Positions 1 through 7,247 are shown, numbered from the stretch's first letter. The stretch is DNA of 12,528 nucleotides from Phascolarctobacterium sp. (GCA_016302525.1 JAEDNJ010000025.1:1-12528); one strand, 5' to 3'. Notes: generated by a model not told the origin, from the sequence alone. Made by a program: numbers and translations.

Positions 1-842
1 CTGGTGGTGCTGGCATTATTGGCACTGGCGGCCGTACTGCTGAATGGGTTCGCGCCGAAATTAGAAAAGCCAAAACCTTGACAGATAAGCCCTTTGGCTG
101 CAATATCATGCTCATGGCTCCCAATGTTGCTGAGGTTATCGAGGTAATCTGTACCGAAAAGGTGGCCTTTGTTACCATGGGTGCCGGCAATCCTGTTCCC
201 CACATTCCTACTCTTCACGCAGCTGGTGTGAAGGTCATCCCTGTTGTACCTAATGTTAAGCTGGCTCAACGCATTGAAGCGGCTGGCGCAGATGCTATGG
301 TTGTAGAAGGCATGGAGGCAGGCGGACACATTGGCAAGCAAACCACCATGTCCCTTATGGAAAATGTACTGCCTAATGTTAAGAACATTCCTGTCCTGGT
401 TGCAGGAGGTATCTCTGATGGTCGTGCAATCGCTGCAGCTCTGCTCATGGGTGCAGAGGGCGTACAAATGGGCTCTCGCTTCCTCATGTCTGTAGAATGT
501 CCTGCTCATCCCAAGGCTAAGGCTGCTATCGCTGCCGCTACTGATACCGATAGTGCTGCTACCGGCTATAGCCGTAATATGGGCGTGCGCTGCTTAGAAA
601 ACGCCTTCACGAAAAAATTCACAGAAATGGAAATCAGTGGTGCTCCTAAGGAAGAGCTCATGCGTATCGCTGTTGGTACTAACCGCAGAGGCATTGTTGA
701 GGGTGATATTGAAAACGGTGAGGTTATGGTTGGCCAGGCTCTTAATGTGCTTAACGAAGTGCTCACCTGTCAGGAAATTATGGATAAGCTGATGAAAGAG
801 TGCCAAGCTGCCATCAAGAGAGTGCAGAACTTTGCTGAATAA
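1..842 (+). CDS. fabK: Enoyl-[acyl-carrier-protein] reductase II, FabK (5' end outside window)
   Basis: FMN-dependent enoyl-ACP reductase that performs the last reduction of each round of type II fatty-acid elongation in the cytoplasm. The reading frame is open from base 3 and encodes 279 residues before the TAA at 840-842. The family is usually about 310-320 residues, so roughly the first 35 are missing. The visible N-terminal part, GGAGIIGTGG followed by EWVRAEIRKAK and TDKPFGCNIMLM, is typical of FabK rather than generic nitronate monooxygenases. GAGNP, EGMEAGGHIG (the active-site His region) and the FMN phosphate-binding stretch AGGISDGR...MGAEGVQMGSRF follow in the expected order. A TTG at 78 lies inside the conserved core and is not the real start. 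The gene converges on ilvD and is followed by two hairpin terminators. FabK enzymes are insensitive to triclosan. The alternative, a nitronate monooxygenase of the same fold, is less likely. Confidence 0.92.
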   Translation, partial: GGAGIIGTGGRTAEWVRAEIRKAKTLTDKPFGCNIMLMAPNVAEVIEVICTEKVAFVTMGAGNPVPHIPTLHAAGVKVIPVVPNVKLAQRIEAAGADAMVVEGMEAGGHIGKQTTMSLMENVLPNVKNIPVLVAGGISDGRAIAAALLMGAEGVQMGSRFLMSVECPAHPKAKAAIAAATDTDSAATGYSRNMGVRCLENAFTKKFTEMEISGAPKEELMRIAVGTNRRGIVEGDIENGEVMVGQALNVLNEVLTCQEIMDKLMKECQAAIKRVQNFAE

Positions 843-913
843 GCACTGTTGCGTTCATATTTCCAGTGATTTCTGTCCATATAAAGAAAATCTAAATTAA
901 TATACTTATGCAT

Positions 914-957
914 AAAAGGCATAGCTGAATTCTAAAGACTCAGCTATGCCCTTTTTT
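914..957 (+). terminator. Intrinsic terminator downstream of fabK, first copy
   Basis: Arms 918-928 (GGCATAGCTGA) and 940-950 pair perfectly over 11 bp around an 11-nt loop, followed by six Ts at 952-957. It lies 75 bases after the fabK stop. A run of four As at 914-917 gives a weaker T-tract on the other strand, so it may also back up ilvD termination. Confidence 0.8.
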
Positions 958-1045
958 CATATATAATGATGTCGAATTATTTGTCTTGTATATTAACCGT
1001 TCAGACAATAAAGCTTTGTATCAGAGAAGATTTTCAGCCCAATTT

Positions 1046-1089
1046 AAAAGGCACAGCTAAACCCTAAAGGTTCAGCTATGCCTTTTTTT
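1046..1089 (+). terminator. Intrinsic terminator, second near-copy, between fabK and ilvD
   Basis: Arms 1050-1063 and 1069-1082 form a stem with two internal mismatches (1054/1078 and 1059/1073) and a 5-nt loop. Seven Ts follow on the plus strand (1083-1089), and there are four As on the left (1046-1049). It can work for fabK on the plus strand and, with a shorter T-tract, for ilvD, whose stop codon is 61 bases away. Sequence and flank are closely related to the hairpin at 914-957. Confidence 0.75.
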
Positions 1090-1149
1090 ATATATAGTAT
1101 GTCGAATAGCCTTATGAACCAGCATGGTTAACTATTCTCGAAAAAACTC

Positions 1150-2853
1150 TTATTTTTTGTGCACCTCTTGGCCAGGGATTTGCATTACAGCACCAAAGGC
1201 AGCAGAGGATACCAGGGCTGCATAGCGTGCCAGATAACCGCTCTTAACCTTCGGCTCAGGGCAAACCCATTTAGCACGGCGCTCTGCCAGCTCTTCCTCA
1301 GACAAGCGTACATTTAAGGTACGATTCGGAATATCGATATCGATAATATCGCCATTTTGAATTAAAGCAATGTTGCCGCCCTCGCGAGCTTCGGGAGAAA
1401 TGTGACCAATGCAGGCACCACGGGTAGCACCAGAGAAACGACCGTCTGTTAAGAGGGCTACATCCTTGTCGTGACCCATACCAGCCAGTACAGAGGTGGG
1501 GTTCAGCATTTCGCGCATACCAGGACCACCCTTAGGACCTTCGTAACGAATAACAACAACATCACCGGAAACGATTTCCTTAGCGCAGATAGCTGCAATA
1601 GCCTCGTCCTCAGAATCGTAAACCTTTGCCGGGCCACTGAACACCTTCATAGAAGGATCTACAGCAGATTCTTTAACAACGGAGCAGTCAGGAGCAATAT
1701 TACCCTTTAATACTGCGATACCGCCAGTCTTATTGTACGGATTCTCTACGCTGTGAATAACCTCGGGACGGGTAATTTCAGCATGAGCAATAATTTCGCC
1801 ATAGGTCTTGCCACAAACATTGTAGCAATCCTTGTTGATAATGCCCAGCTTATCCAGCTCATGCATAACAGCAGGAATGCCGCCAGCCTCATTCAGGTCG
1901 ATAATGTGGTGAGAACCACCAGGGCTCATCTTAGTCAGATAAGGAGTGCGCTTAGCGATTTCGTCAAACTTCTCCAGAGCTAGGTCAATGCCACATTCGT
2001 GAGCGATAGCAGGCAGATGTAAAGCAGTGTTGGAGGAGCCACCGATAGCCATATCAACAGTAATAGCATTCTCGAAAGCCTTCATGCTCATGATATCGCG
2101 AGGCAGAACCTTTTCGCCAGCTTCAGCCTTAGCCAGCATATCCATAACAGCCATGCCAGCATGCTTAGCCAGAGCAATGCGCTTGCCGTTATAAGCAGCA
2201 GGAATGGTGCCGTTGCCAGGCAGACCCATGCCTAAAACTTCAGTCAGGCAGTTCATAGTATTAGCAGTAAAGAGGCCGGAGCAGGAACCGCAGCCAGGGC
2301 AGCAAGCGTGCTCAACCTCGCTGAGCTCTTGCGCATTGATTTGACCGGATTCAAAGCGACCAGCAGCCTCAAAGCAGGTAGATACAGAAATATCCTTGCC
2401 GTGCAGACGACCAGGCAGCATAGGACCACCAGATACAACTACAGTAGGAATATTCAAACGAGCGGCAGCCATCAGCATACCGGGAACGATTTTGTCGCAG
2501 TTAGGAATTAAAACCAGGGCATCAAATTGATGGCCATTAGCAACTGCTTCAATAGAGTCAGCAACTAATTCGCGAGATGCCAGAGGATATTTCATGCCGT
2601 TGTGACCCATAGCAATGCCATCGCAAATACCAATTGCGGGGAATTCAATGGGAACGCCGCCAGCTTCTAAAACACCATATTTAACTGCTTGCGCAATTTG
2701 ATCTAGGTGCATATGACCAGGAATAATTTCGTTAGCAGCACAGCAAACACCAACTAAGGGCTTCTTTAATTCTTCTTCAGTATAGCCCATTGCATAGAAC
2801 AGAGAGCGATGAGCAGCACGGGTAGAACCCAGCTTAACTTCTTGTGAACGCAT
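1150..2853 (-). CDS. ilvD: Dihydroxy-acid dehydratase
   Basis: Iron-sulfur dehydratase that converts 2,3-dihydroxy-isovalerate and 2,3-dihydroxy-3-methylvalerate to the 2-keto acids of valine and isoleucine synthesis. The 567 residues match the usual family length. The IlvD/Edd signature is seen at NCDKIVPGM (Cys119, Asp120, Lys121), and [14 protein letters not shown] places Cys191 at the second cluster position. The helix-1 region reads [11 protein letters not shown], with Gly46 where [2Fe-2S] types carry a Cys. That resembles the E. coli-type oxygen-labile [4Fe-4S] enzyme and fits an anaerobe (inference from family knowledge). The start is set by GAGG at 2863-2866, 9 nt before the ATG. The gene has its own promoter, is convergent with fabK, and has no other branched-chain amino acid gene beside it. 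Confidence 0.96.
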   Translation of the reverse strand: MRSQEVKLGSTRAAHRSLFYAMGYTEEELKKPLVGVCCAANEIIPGHMHLDQIAQAVKYGVLEAGGVPIEFPAIGICDGIAMGHNGMKYPLASRELVADSIEAVANGHQFDALVLIPNCDKIVPGMLMAAARLNIPTVVVSGGPMLPGRLHGKDISVSTCFEAAGRFESGQINAQELSEVEHACCPGCGSCSGLFTANTMNCLTEVLGMGLPGNGTIPAAYNGKRIALAKHAGMAVMDMLAKAEAGEKVLPRDIMSMKAFENAITVDMAIGGSSNTALHLPAIAHECGIDLALEKFDEIAKRTPYLTKMSPGGSHHIIDLNEAGGIPAVMHELDKLGIINKDCYNVCGKTYGEIIAHAEITRPEVIHSVENPYNKTGGIAVLKGNIAPDCSVVKESAVDPSMKVFSGPAKVYDSEDEAIAAICAKEIVSGDVVVIRYEGPKGGPGMREMLNPTSVLAGMGHDKDVALLTDGRFSGATRGACIGHISPEAREGGNIALIQNGDIIDIDIPNRTLNVRLSEEELAERRAKWVCPEPKVKSGYLARYAALVSSAAFGAVMQIPGQEVHKK

Positions 2854-2927
2854 AGTTTTGAACCTCTTTCCCTTTATTATATATTTTACATAAACAAAGA
2901 TAATCCTTAAACAAGGATATTATGATA

Positions 2928-2956
2928 ATTATACTCTTTTCCACTGTAAAAGTCTA
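2928..2956 (-). promoter_or_regulatory. Sigma-A-type promoter for ilvD
   Basis: On the minus strand, -35 TAGACT (2956-2951), a 17-nt spacer, and a perfect -10 TATAAT (2933-2928). Transcription would start near 2921, giving a leader of about 68 nt. A 6-bp inverted repeat, ATCCTT/AAGGAT (2903-2908 and 2913-2918), sits at the start of the leader and could be an operator or a small hairpin. No leader peptide rich in branched-chain codons is visible. Confidence 0.7.
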
Positions 2957-3019
2957 GATAAATGTTAAGAATTACTACAGCATTTATGTCACAAGGACAA
3001 AGGTACATACTGAAAACCA

Positions 3020-3062
3020 CATTATAAAGAACAACCTGCCTCCGCTAGTACAGAGGCAGGTT
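3020..3062 (-). terminator. Intrinsic terminator of the FNT gene
   Basis: Arms 3033-3042 and 3053-3062 (AACCTGCCTC/GAGGCAGGTT) pair perfectly over 10 bp around a 10-nt loop. The minus strand then reads TGTTCTTT, an imperfect U-tract. It starts 38 bases past the FNT stop codon and separates that gene from the ilvD promoter region. Confidence 0.75.
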
Positions 3063-3099
3063 AAAATGCTTCAATATAAAATTGAGCTTAAAATTTCTA

Positions 3100-3750
3100 T
3101 CACGCACTAAGCTTTTCCAGCCAAGGAAGGAAAATACCACCAGCCAAATTACCCAGAGTTATCACTGCTAGGGCTGCAAGGCTTTCTACAGGTCTCGTAT
3201 AGAACACACCAGATACACAAAAATAATACATATCTGCTACGCTATGCTCTGTGCCAGCAATGATAAAGCAGCTCACGCCAAAAAGAATAGCCATGTACTT
3301 GCCTATTTCGTGGGGATTCTTAGCATAGCCATTCACTGCCAGATAAATAAACACATTACATAAGAAGCCTAAAAAGAACAACGAGGTATAGGAGCTTGCG
3401 AGCTTGGCCTGCACCAAGTTTTCTGCAATTACGTTGATACCTTTAGCGCCACAAATCACAGTAGCGTTTTCCATAAGGCCCAAAAACATACAGCCGACCA
3501 GATTGCCCAGCCAAATTATGAGCAGGTCCAGGAGATAGCTAGGCTTATTATCCAGTAAATAGCAGGCCTTGCCGGTGTAAAGAGCATAGCCACGCGTACA
3601 AACAGCCAGCAAACCAATGGCAAAGAAAACAGAGCCTACAATTGTTCCCCCAGGAACAGCATCCTTAATGCGTAAAAAAGCAGTACCTCCTAAGCCAATA
3701 GAAAAGCCCGCCATAATGGCCTTAATGAAAAGCTGTTGATATCCTTGCAT
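3100..3750 (-). CDS. Formate/nitrite transporter (FNT) family channel, short form; probable formate channel
   Basis: Inner-membrane pentameric channel family carrying small monovalent anions (formate, nitrite, hydrosulfide). About six hydrophobic segments are visible. FNT landmarks appear in order: AGFSIGLGGTAF near the N terminus, a TGK loop, GNLVG, FLCNVFIYLAV, then AGTEHSVADMYY with the conserved pore histidine (His169 from the start chosen here), and a final GNLAGG. At 216 residues it is shorter than FocA (about 285), mainly at the two ends. ATG occurs at 3759 and 3750. AGGAGG (3767-3762) is only 2 nt from the first and 11 nt from the second, so 3750 is preferred. Transcription passes a ZTP riboswitch first, which favours formate as substrate (inference). 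Nitrite or hydrosulfide cannot be excluded from sequence. Confidence 0.85.
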   Translation of the reverse strand: MQGYQQLFIKAIMAGFSIGLGGTAFLRIKDAVPGGTIVGSVFFAIGLLAVCTRGYALYTGKACYLLDNKPSYLLDLLIIWLGNLVGCMFLGLMENATVICGAKGINVIAENLVQAKLASSYTSLFFLGFLCNVFIYLAVNGYAKNPHEIGKYMAILFGVSCFIIAGTEHSVADMYYFCVSGVFYTRPVESLAALAVITLGNLAGGIFLPWLEKLSA

Positions 3751-3761
3751 AATAATCATTT

Positions 3762-3767
3762 CCTCCT
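3762..3767 (-). promoter_or_regulatory. Ribosome-binding site that decides the FNT start
   Basis: A perfect AGGAGG on the minus strand. It lies 2 nt before the upstream ATG (3759) and 11 nt before the second ATG (3750); only the second has a workable spacing. The TAG formed at 3768-3766 overlaps this site and would end a possible short leader reading frame. Confidence 0.7.
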
Positions 3768-3904
3768 ACCGTTTTGCGGTTGCTATTTGCATAAGCCCGC
3801 TATTATTGCTCACAGTGCCCTACTCCTAGCCTAAACTGCCTCCCTAGCTGGAGTTATGCTTAGCCTCTCTGCTATTTTTACAGCCAAGCACAGCTCATTA
3901 AGAT

Positions 3905-3942
3905 ACAAAAAGACCGCCCAGGCACTAGTTGCCCAGACGGTC
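3905..3942 (-). terminator. Riboswitch-controlled intrinsic terminator
   Basis: On the minus strand, GACCGUCUGGGC (3942-3931) pairs over all 12 positions (three G-U wobbles) with GCCUGGGCGGUC (3923-3912) around a 7-nt loop, followed by five Us (3911-3907). The 5' arm contains the conserved 3' part of the ZTP aptamer. Ligand-bound aptamer and terminator are therefore mutually exclusive, the standard arrangement for an ON switch. It may also catch read-through from tctA, which has no other terminator. Confidence 0.88.
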
Positions 3943-4002
3943 GGCTTAGCTTGGATATGGTTCATGTGGTCTATTCCACTTATCCGTCAGTTCCATATCC
4001 TC
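3931..4002 (-). promoter_or_regulatory. ZMP/ZTP riboswitch aptamer (pfl motif) upstream of the FNT channel gene
   Basis: Read on the minus strand, P1 is GGAUAUGG (4000-3993) paired with CCAUAUCC (3960-3953). Next come the conserved ACUGACG, P2 GUGG/CCAC (3979-3976 with 3969-3966) around a 6-nt loop, and after a linker the conserved GCCG...UCUGGGCA block (3945-3930). This order (P1, ACUG(G/A)CG, P2, then CCG and C(C/U)GGGC-A) is that of the pfl/ZTP class. The J2/1 segment reads AUGAA rather than the more usual GGGA-like sequence, a departure worth noting. The class binds the purine intermediate ZMP or ZTP, which accumulates when 10-formyl-THF is short, and normally turns expression on. Confidence 0.85.
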
Positions 4003-4015
4003 TCTTGATAATTTA

Positions 4016-4044
4016 ATTATAGCAAAGCAGCTTGGTTATGTCAA
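4016..4044 (-). promoter_or_regulatory. Consensus sigma-A promoter driving the riboswitch-FNT transcript
   Basis: Perfect TTGACA (4044-4039), 17-nt spacer and perfect TATAAT (4021-4016) on the minus strand. The -35 box begins 4 bases after the tctA stop codon. The predicted start near 4009 lies a few bases upstream of the aptamer P1 stem, so nearly the whole early transcript is riboswitch. A fully consensus promoter suits control exerted at termination. Confidence 0.9.
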
Positions 4045-4048
4045 TATC

Positions 4049-5530
4049 CTAGGCGCGTTTAAACAGCTTCCCCAGGAAGGGGCTCAGCAGGCTTAAGGCT
4101 GCTGCCGCTAGGAAGAACAGGCACAGCGGACGAGTAAAGAAAACACTAAAGCTGCCATCACTCATAATCAGCGAGCCTACAAAGTTTTGCTCTGCCATGC
4201 TACCCAGAATAATACCAATGATAACAGCACTCATGCTAAAGCCCAGCTTATTCAGGAAATAACCTACAAAGCCACTAAATACCATTAGGTAAACATCATT
4301 CATAGAATTATTGTAGGAATACGTGCCTACGAAGGTCATCATCACAATGATGGGCAGCAGAATGTGAATAGGCACGCTAACAACCTTAACAAAGAGCTTG
4401 ATAAGGCTAAAGCCCATGATACCCATTACAATATTAGCCAAAAGGAGACCAATAAAAATAGCATAAACATCAGGCGCCTTTTGCACGAAGAGCAGTGGTC
4501 CAGGCTGCAGTCCCTGCACCATGAGAGCGCCCATCATAATAGCGGTCGCACCATCACCAGGAATACCCAAGGTTAGCACGGGAATGAAGGCACCACCAGA
4601 AACAGAGTTGTTGCCAGCCTCAGAGGCTACAATACCCTCAGGCTCGCCCTTGCCAAAGTTTTCGCTATGCTTGGACCAACGCTTTGCCTGATCATAAGAA
4701 ACAAAGGAAGCAATATCGCCACCCGTACCAGGTACGCAGCCAATGAAGGTGCCAATACAGGAGGAGCGCACCAGCGTAATCATAACCCTTTTAATATCAG
4801 CCCAGGATGGCAGAGAGCTGTCAATAGACATACTCTGCTCCACCGCTTTTTGATGATAATAGGTTTCTACGCTGCTCAAAACCTGAGCAAAGGCAAAAAC
4901 GCCAATCAGCACAGGAATAAAGGAAACACCGCCTAGGAAATAAGTGGTATCTAGAGTAAAGCGAATAGTGCCGCTCATATCATCAATGCCAACAGTAGCC
5001 AAAAAGAGACCCAAAAGGCCACCCATAATGCCTTTAATGACACTACCAGAGGATACAGAGGTAATAATACTCAAGCCAAAAATCGCCAGCGCAAAATATT
5101 CAGGCTTAGAAAATTGCAGAGCCACCTTTGCCAGCTGAGGCGCTAATAAAATTAAGCAAATGGTACTGAAAACACCACCAAAGGTGCTCGCCATTGTAGA
5201 CAGGCCCAGAGCTCTGCCCGGCTGGCGCAGGGTGGTAGCCATAGGATAGCCATCTAAGGTCGTTGCTACAGAGGCTGGCGTGCCCGGAGTTTTCAGCAAA
5301 ATTGCGGAAATACTGCCGCCATAAATCGCACCACAGTAAATACCCAGCAGCATCAAAATACCGCCAATACCGTGGAAGCTAAAGGCCACAGGGAAAAGCA
5401 AGGCCAAGCCCATATTTACACTCAAGCCCGGCATACAGCCAAAGGCAATACCAACTAAAACACCAAAGACTAAACCCATCAGGTTAAGCGGAACCAGAAC
5501 CATTTGCAGGGCAGTTAAAATATCTGTCAT
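4049..5530 (-). CDS. tctA: Tripartite tricarboxylate transporter, large membrane subunit TctA
   Basis: Large integral-membrane permease of a TctABC-type secondary transporter for citrate-like or other organic acids. The 493 residues match the family's usual ~500. The internally repeated TctA motifs are present: GCMPGLS at 31-37 with MGLALLFPVAF after it, YGGSISAILLKTPGTPASVA at 70-89 with DGYPM, then GCVPGTGGDIASFVSY, EAGNNSVSGGAFIPVLTLG and IPGDGATAIMMGALMVQGL in the second half. Many hydrophobic helices span the chain. SD AGGAGGG (5544-5538) overlaps the tctB stop codon and leaves 7 nt to the ATG, so translation is probably coupled to tctB. The substrate cannot be read from sequence. No dedicated terminator follows; the next element is the FNT promoter. 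Confidence 0.93.
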   Translation of the reverse strand: MTDILTALQMVLVPLNLMGLVFGVLVGIAFGCMPGLSVNMGLALLFPVAFSFHGIGGILMLLGIYCGAIYGGSISAILLKTPGTPASVATTLDGYPMATTLRQPGRALGLSTMASTFGGVFSTICLILLAPQLAKVALQFSKPEYFALAIFGLSIITSVSSGSVIKGIMGGLLGLFLATVGIDDMSGTIRFTLDTTYFLGGVSFIPVLIGVFAFAQVLSSVETYYHQKAVEQSMSIDSSLPSWADIKRVMITLVRSSCIGTFIGCVPGTGGDIASFVSYDQAKRWSKHSENFGKGEPEGIVASEAGNNSVSGGAFIPVLTLGIPGDGATAIMMGALMVQGLQPGPLLFVQKAPDVYAIFIGLLLANIVMGIMGFSLIKLFVKVVSVPIHILLPIIVMMTFVGTYSYNNSMNDVYLMVFSGFVGYFLNKLGFSMSAVIIGIILGSMAEQNFVGSLIMSDGSFSVFFTRPLCLFFLAAAALSLLSPFLGKLFKRA

Positions 5531-5537
5531 TCTGTTT

Positions 5538-5545
5538 CCCTCCTA
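5538..5545 (-). promoter_or_regulatory. tctA ribosome-binding site overlapping the tctB stop codon
   Basis: Minus strand TAGGAGGG: the TAG is the tctB stop (5545-5543) and its last two bases begin the AGGAGGG site for tctA, 7 nt before its ATG. This geometry suggests translational coupling of the two membrane subunits. Confidence 0.75.
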
Positions 5546-6013
5546 GCCTAAAAAGATAGATTCCGGCAGCTTAGTACCAAGTATCAAAGCAAAAACAACA
5601 AAAATGAAAAGCATGGTTCCCACAGCAGTTACAGCTAAACCAATTTTATTCTTATAATCCATTAGCACCATGATGGCAGGAATTAGCAGCAGACCAGCAG
5701 CATAGAAGCCCAATAGGTTAATAAGCACACAGAAGACTACCACCATGGCCATGAGAATATAAACACGCTTATTAGCAGCAGTAGTGAGACTAACCTCCTG
5801 CTCCTTCAGCTCTGCCTTGTGAGTAACACTGTATACCAAAAGCAAGGCGGCAGCAAACCACAGCGCAGCGCCTAAGCTAAAGGGCCAAAAGCCCGGACCA
5901 GGACCATTTTGAGTGAAGGCCATAGGAAAAGCACTGGCCGCCCTCATAATCATGGCACCTAGTAACGCTCCTAGTACACCTACTAAATAATTGCAATGTA
6001 ACATACTTTTCAT
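5543..6013 (-). CDS. tctB: Tripartite tricarboxylate transporter, small membrane subunit TctB
   Basis: Small four-helix membrane partner of TctA. The 156 residues are in the family's range of about 140-170. The first helix (about residues 9-30) is followed by NGPGPGFWPF, matching the GPGxFP-type motif seen after the first helix in TctB proteins. Three further hydrophobic stretches follow, two of them around LMAMVVVFCVLINLLGFYAAG and LFIFVVFALILG. Start: ATG 6013 with GAGG (6025-6022) 8 nt upstream. A TATAAT at 6045-6040 could be a -10 box, but no good -35 lies at the right distance. The gene may instead be read from the promoter of the upstream hypothetical gene, since no terminator is visible in the 103-bp gap. 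Confidence 0.85.
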   Translation of the reverse strand: MKSMLHCNYLVGVLGALLGAMIMRAASAFPMAFTQNGPGPGFWPFSLGAALWFAAALLLVYSVTHKAELKEQEVSLTTAANKRVYILMAMVVVFCVLINLLGFYAAGLLLIPAIMVLMDYKNKIGLAVTAVGTMLFIFVVFALILGTKLPESIFLG

Positions 6014-6116
6014 CAGTAAAACCTCATTAATATACTTATATTATAAGCCTCAGTAAGAAGCTATAATTCTAAAATTGACACCTGCTTTTACTCCAATATA
6101 AAGATTTTAAAAGCTT

Positions 6117-7181
6117 TTAATCCTCATAACCCCTGTGAGCCTGCAAATACACTCTAGCTGGTAAACGCTGCGTACCCTTATAGCGCAGCTTAAAATGCGA
6201 AACCATAGAGAACAAATGCTCTACCTCGCCGAGAGCCTGAGGAATGTCTGCATAAAACATACAATCTGCTAGGCAGACAATGCGCTCGTCAATAACATTA
6301 ATCTTCTGGAGATAAAAAATAAAATTAGCAAACTCACGCGAGCGTAAGAGCTCATGCTGCTTGTCAATAGATTTCACTACTGGCACCAGCTGGAGACCAA
6401 CAGTTTCGCCCAGACTACCATCTGGCAGCACATCAATATCTAGCAAGCACTCAAAGAACTCAAACTCAGACAGGGTTAATAAATCCTGCATGAGCGGTCC
6501 TTCATCTAGGAGCTGCTGCAGCTGCACATTACCTTCAGCATAAGCTTTTTGCAGGGCTTTAGACTTTTTTTCAATCTCTAGCTCCTGCACAAAGTGAGCG
6601 TAGACATCATAACGATCAGGCAGTAACAATACCTCCAAAGGATTACTAAAGGTTAAACGCAGCGGAGCATTGAACATAGCATAAACAAAGCCGTAGCCAA
6701 CAGTTTCCAAATCATACCTTTGAGCCCTAGCTAGAATCGTTTTTATAGCTGCTATTCTTCTTGCTTCCGCCTGAAAGCTTAACAGCTTATTAATGATCTG
6801 TTCTGCCTCCGAATTGCGTAGGTCAAAATAAAGAGCAGCCATATTGCCTCTAGTATGGTCCAGCTCTAGCATTATCTCCTTATGCGGCCCTGCCAGCTGC
6901 GCATAAATCTGAAACAGCCTGTGAAACTTAAAGCTAGCACCAGCAGTAAACTTTGGCGCACTTAGAAAATCCTTAGAGTTATACAGCATAGAAAAGCCCA
7001 TGGCTGGACTCCCCTGTAGAGGACACTCCAAGCAATAATAGTGCTCCTTCTGCAATGGCACCTGTCGCTGCACCATCTCTGCAATATTCCTTTTATCAGT
7101 GCCTACCAAATCACCTACTACCTGCGAAAGATAGTTCAGCCACCCCTCCAGCACCTCGAAATTACTCATTCGCGTAACCAT
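6117..7181 (-). CDS. Hypothetical protein, 354 residues, soluble, unrecognised family
   Basis: I do not recognise this protein. It has no signal peptide and no clear membrane segment, so it is probably cytoplasmic. Visible features are a CxxC at residues 50-53 (YYCLECP), an LELDHTRGNMAALYFDLR stretch near residue 110, a charged helical stretch with coiled-coil character around 195-230 (ELEIEKKSKALQKAYAEG), an acidic turn DIDVLPDGSLG at 248-258, and a CLADC at 303-307. The mixed alpha/beta pattern and normal codon use argue for a real gene. GGAGAG (7193-7188) lies 6 nt before the ATG, supporting this start over the Met at residue 5. It has its own promoter, and no terminator separates it from tctB, so it may be co-transcribed with tctBA. 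Confidence 0.75.
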   Translation of the reverse strand: MVTRMSNFEVLEGWLNYLSQVVGDLVGTDKRNIAEMVQRQVPLQKEHYYCLECPLQGSPAMGFSMLYNSKDFLSAPKFTAGASFKFHRLFQIYAQLAGPHKEIMLELDHTRGNMAALYFDLRNSEAEQIINKLLSFQAEARRIAAIKTILARAQRYDLETVGYGFVYAMFNAPLRLTFSNPLEVLLLPDRYDVYAHFVQELEIEKKSKALQKAYAEGNVQLQQLLDEGPLMQDLLTLSEFEFFECLLDIDVLPDGSLGETVGLQLVPVVKSIDKQHELLRSREFANFIFYLQKINVIDERIVCLADCMFYADIPQALGEVEHLFSMVSHFKLRYKGTQRLPARVYLQAHRGYED

Positions 7182-7217
7182 TCTCTACTCTCCAGAGCAT
7201 AATCTTATAAAAACGCT

Positions 7218-7233
7218 ATTATACATTATAGCA
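7218..7233 (-). promoter_or_regulatory. Extended -10 promoter for the hypothetical gene
   Basis: Minus strand TGC-TATAAT (7233-7225), an extended -10 box. The -35 region 17 nt upstream (TTTCCT) is poor, as is common for extended -10 promoters. A second TATAAT (7223-7218) lies directly downstream. The start would fall near 7218 or shortly after, with a leader of 30-40 nt. Confidence 0.6.
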
Positions 7234-7247
7234 CATTTACTATAAAA

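Larger units (their letters stand above)
914..1111. repeat. Two diverged copies of a ~65-bp hairpin-plus-flank unit
   Basis: The stretches starting at 914 and 1046 share AAAAGGCA(T/C)AGCT, CTAAAG, TCAGCTATGCC, a T-run, then ATATA(A/G)T and ATGTCGAAT. The similarity therefore extends about 20 bases past the hairpin and is not limited to the stem. The copies are 132 bases apart. This suggests local duplication or a dispersed intergenic element. No coding sequence is seen in the rest of 843-1149. Confidence 0.6.

Noticed and set aside
78-80. TTG at 78 as the start of the first gene
   Set aside because: The frame is open to the window edge and the upstream residues form the conserved FabK glycine motif, so the gene is truncated by the window.
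2854-2921. T-box or peptide attenuator ahead of ilvD
   Set aside because: The leader is only about 68 nt, has no T-box core and no branched-chain codon run; only a 6-bp hairpin is visible.
6107-6120. Palindrome TTAAAAGCTTTTAA at the end of the hypothetical gene as a terminator
   Set aside because: It has no loop, is entirely AT-rich apart from one GC step, and lacks a following T-tract on the minus strand.
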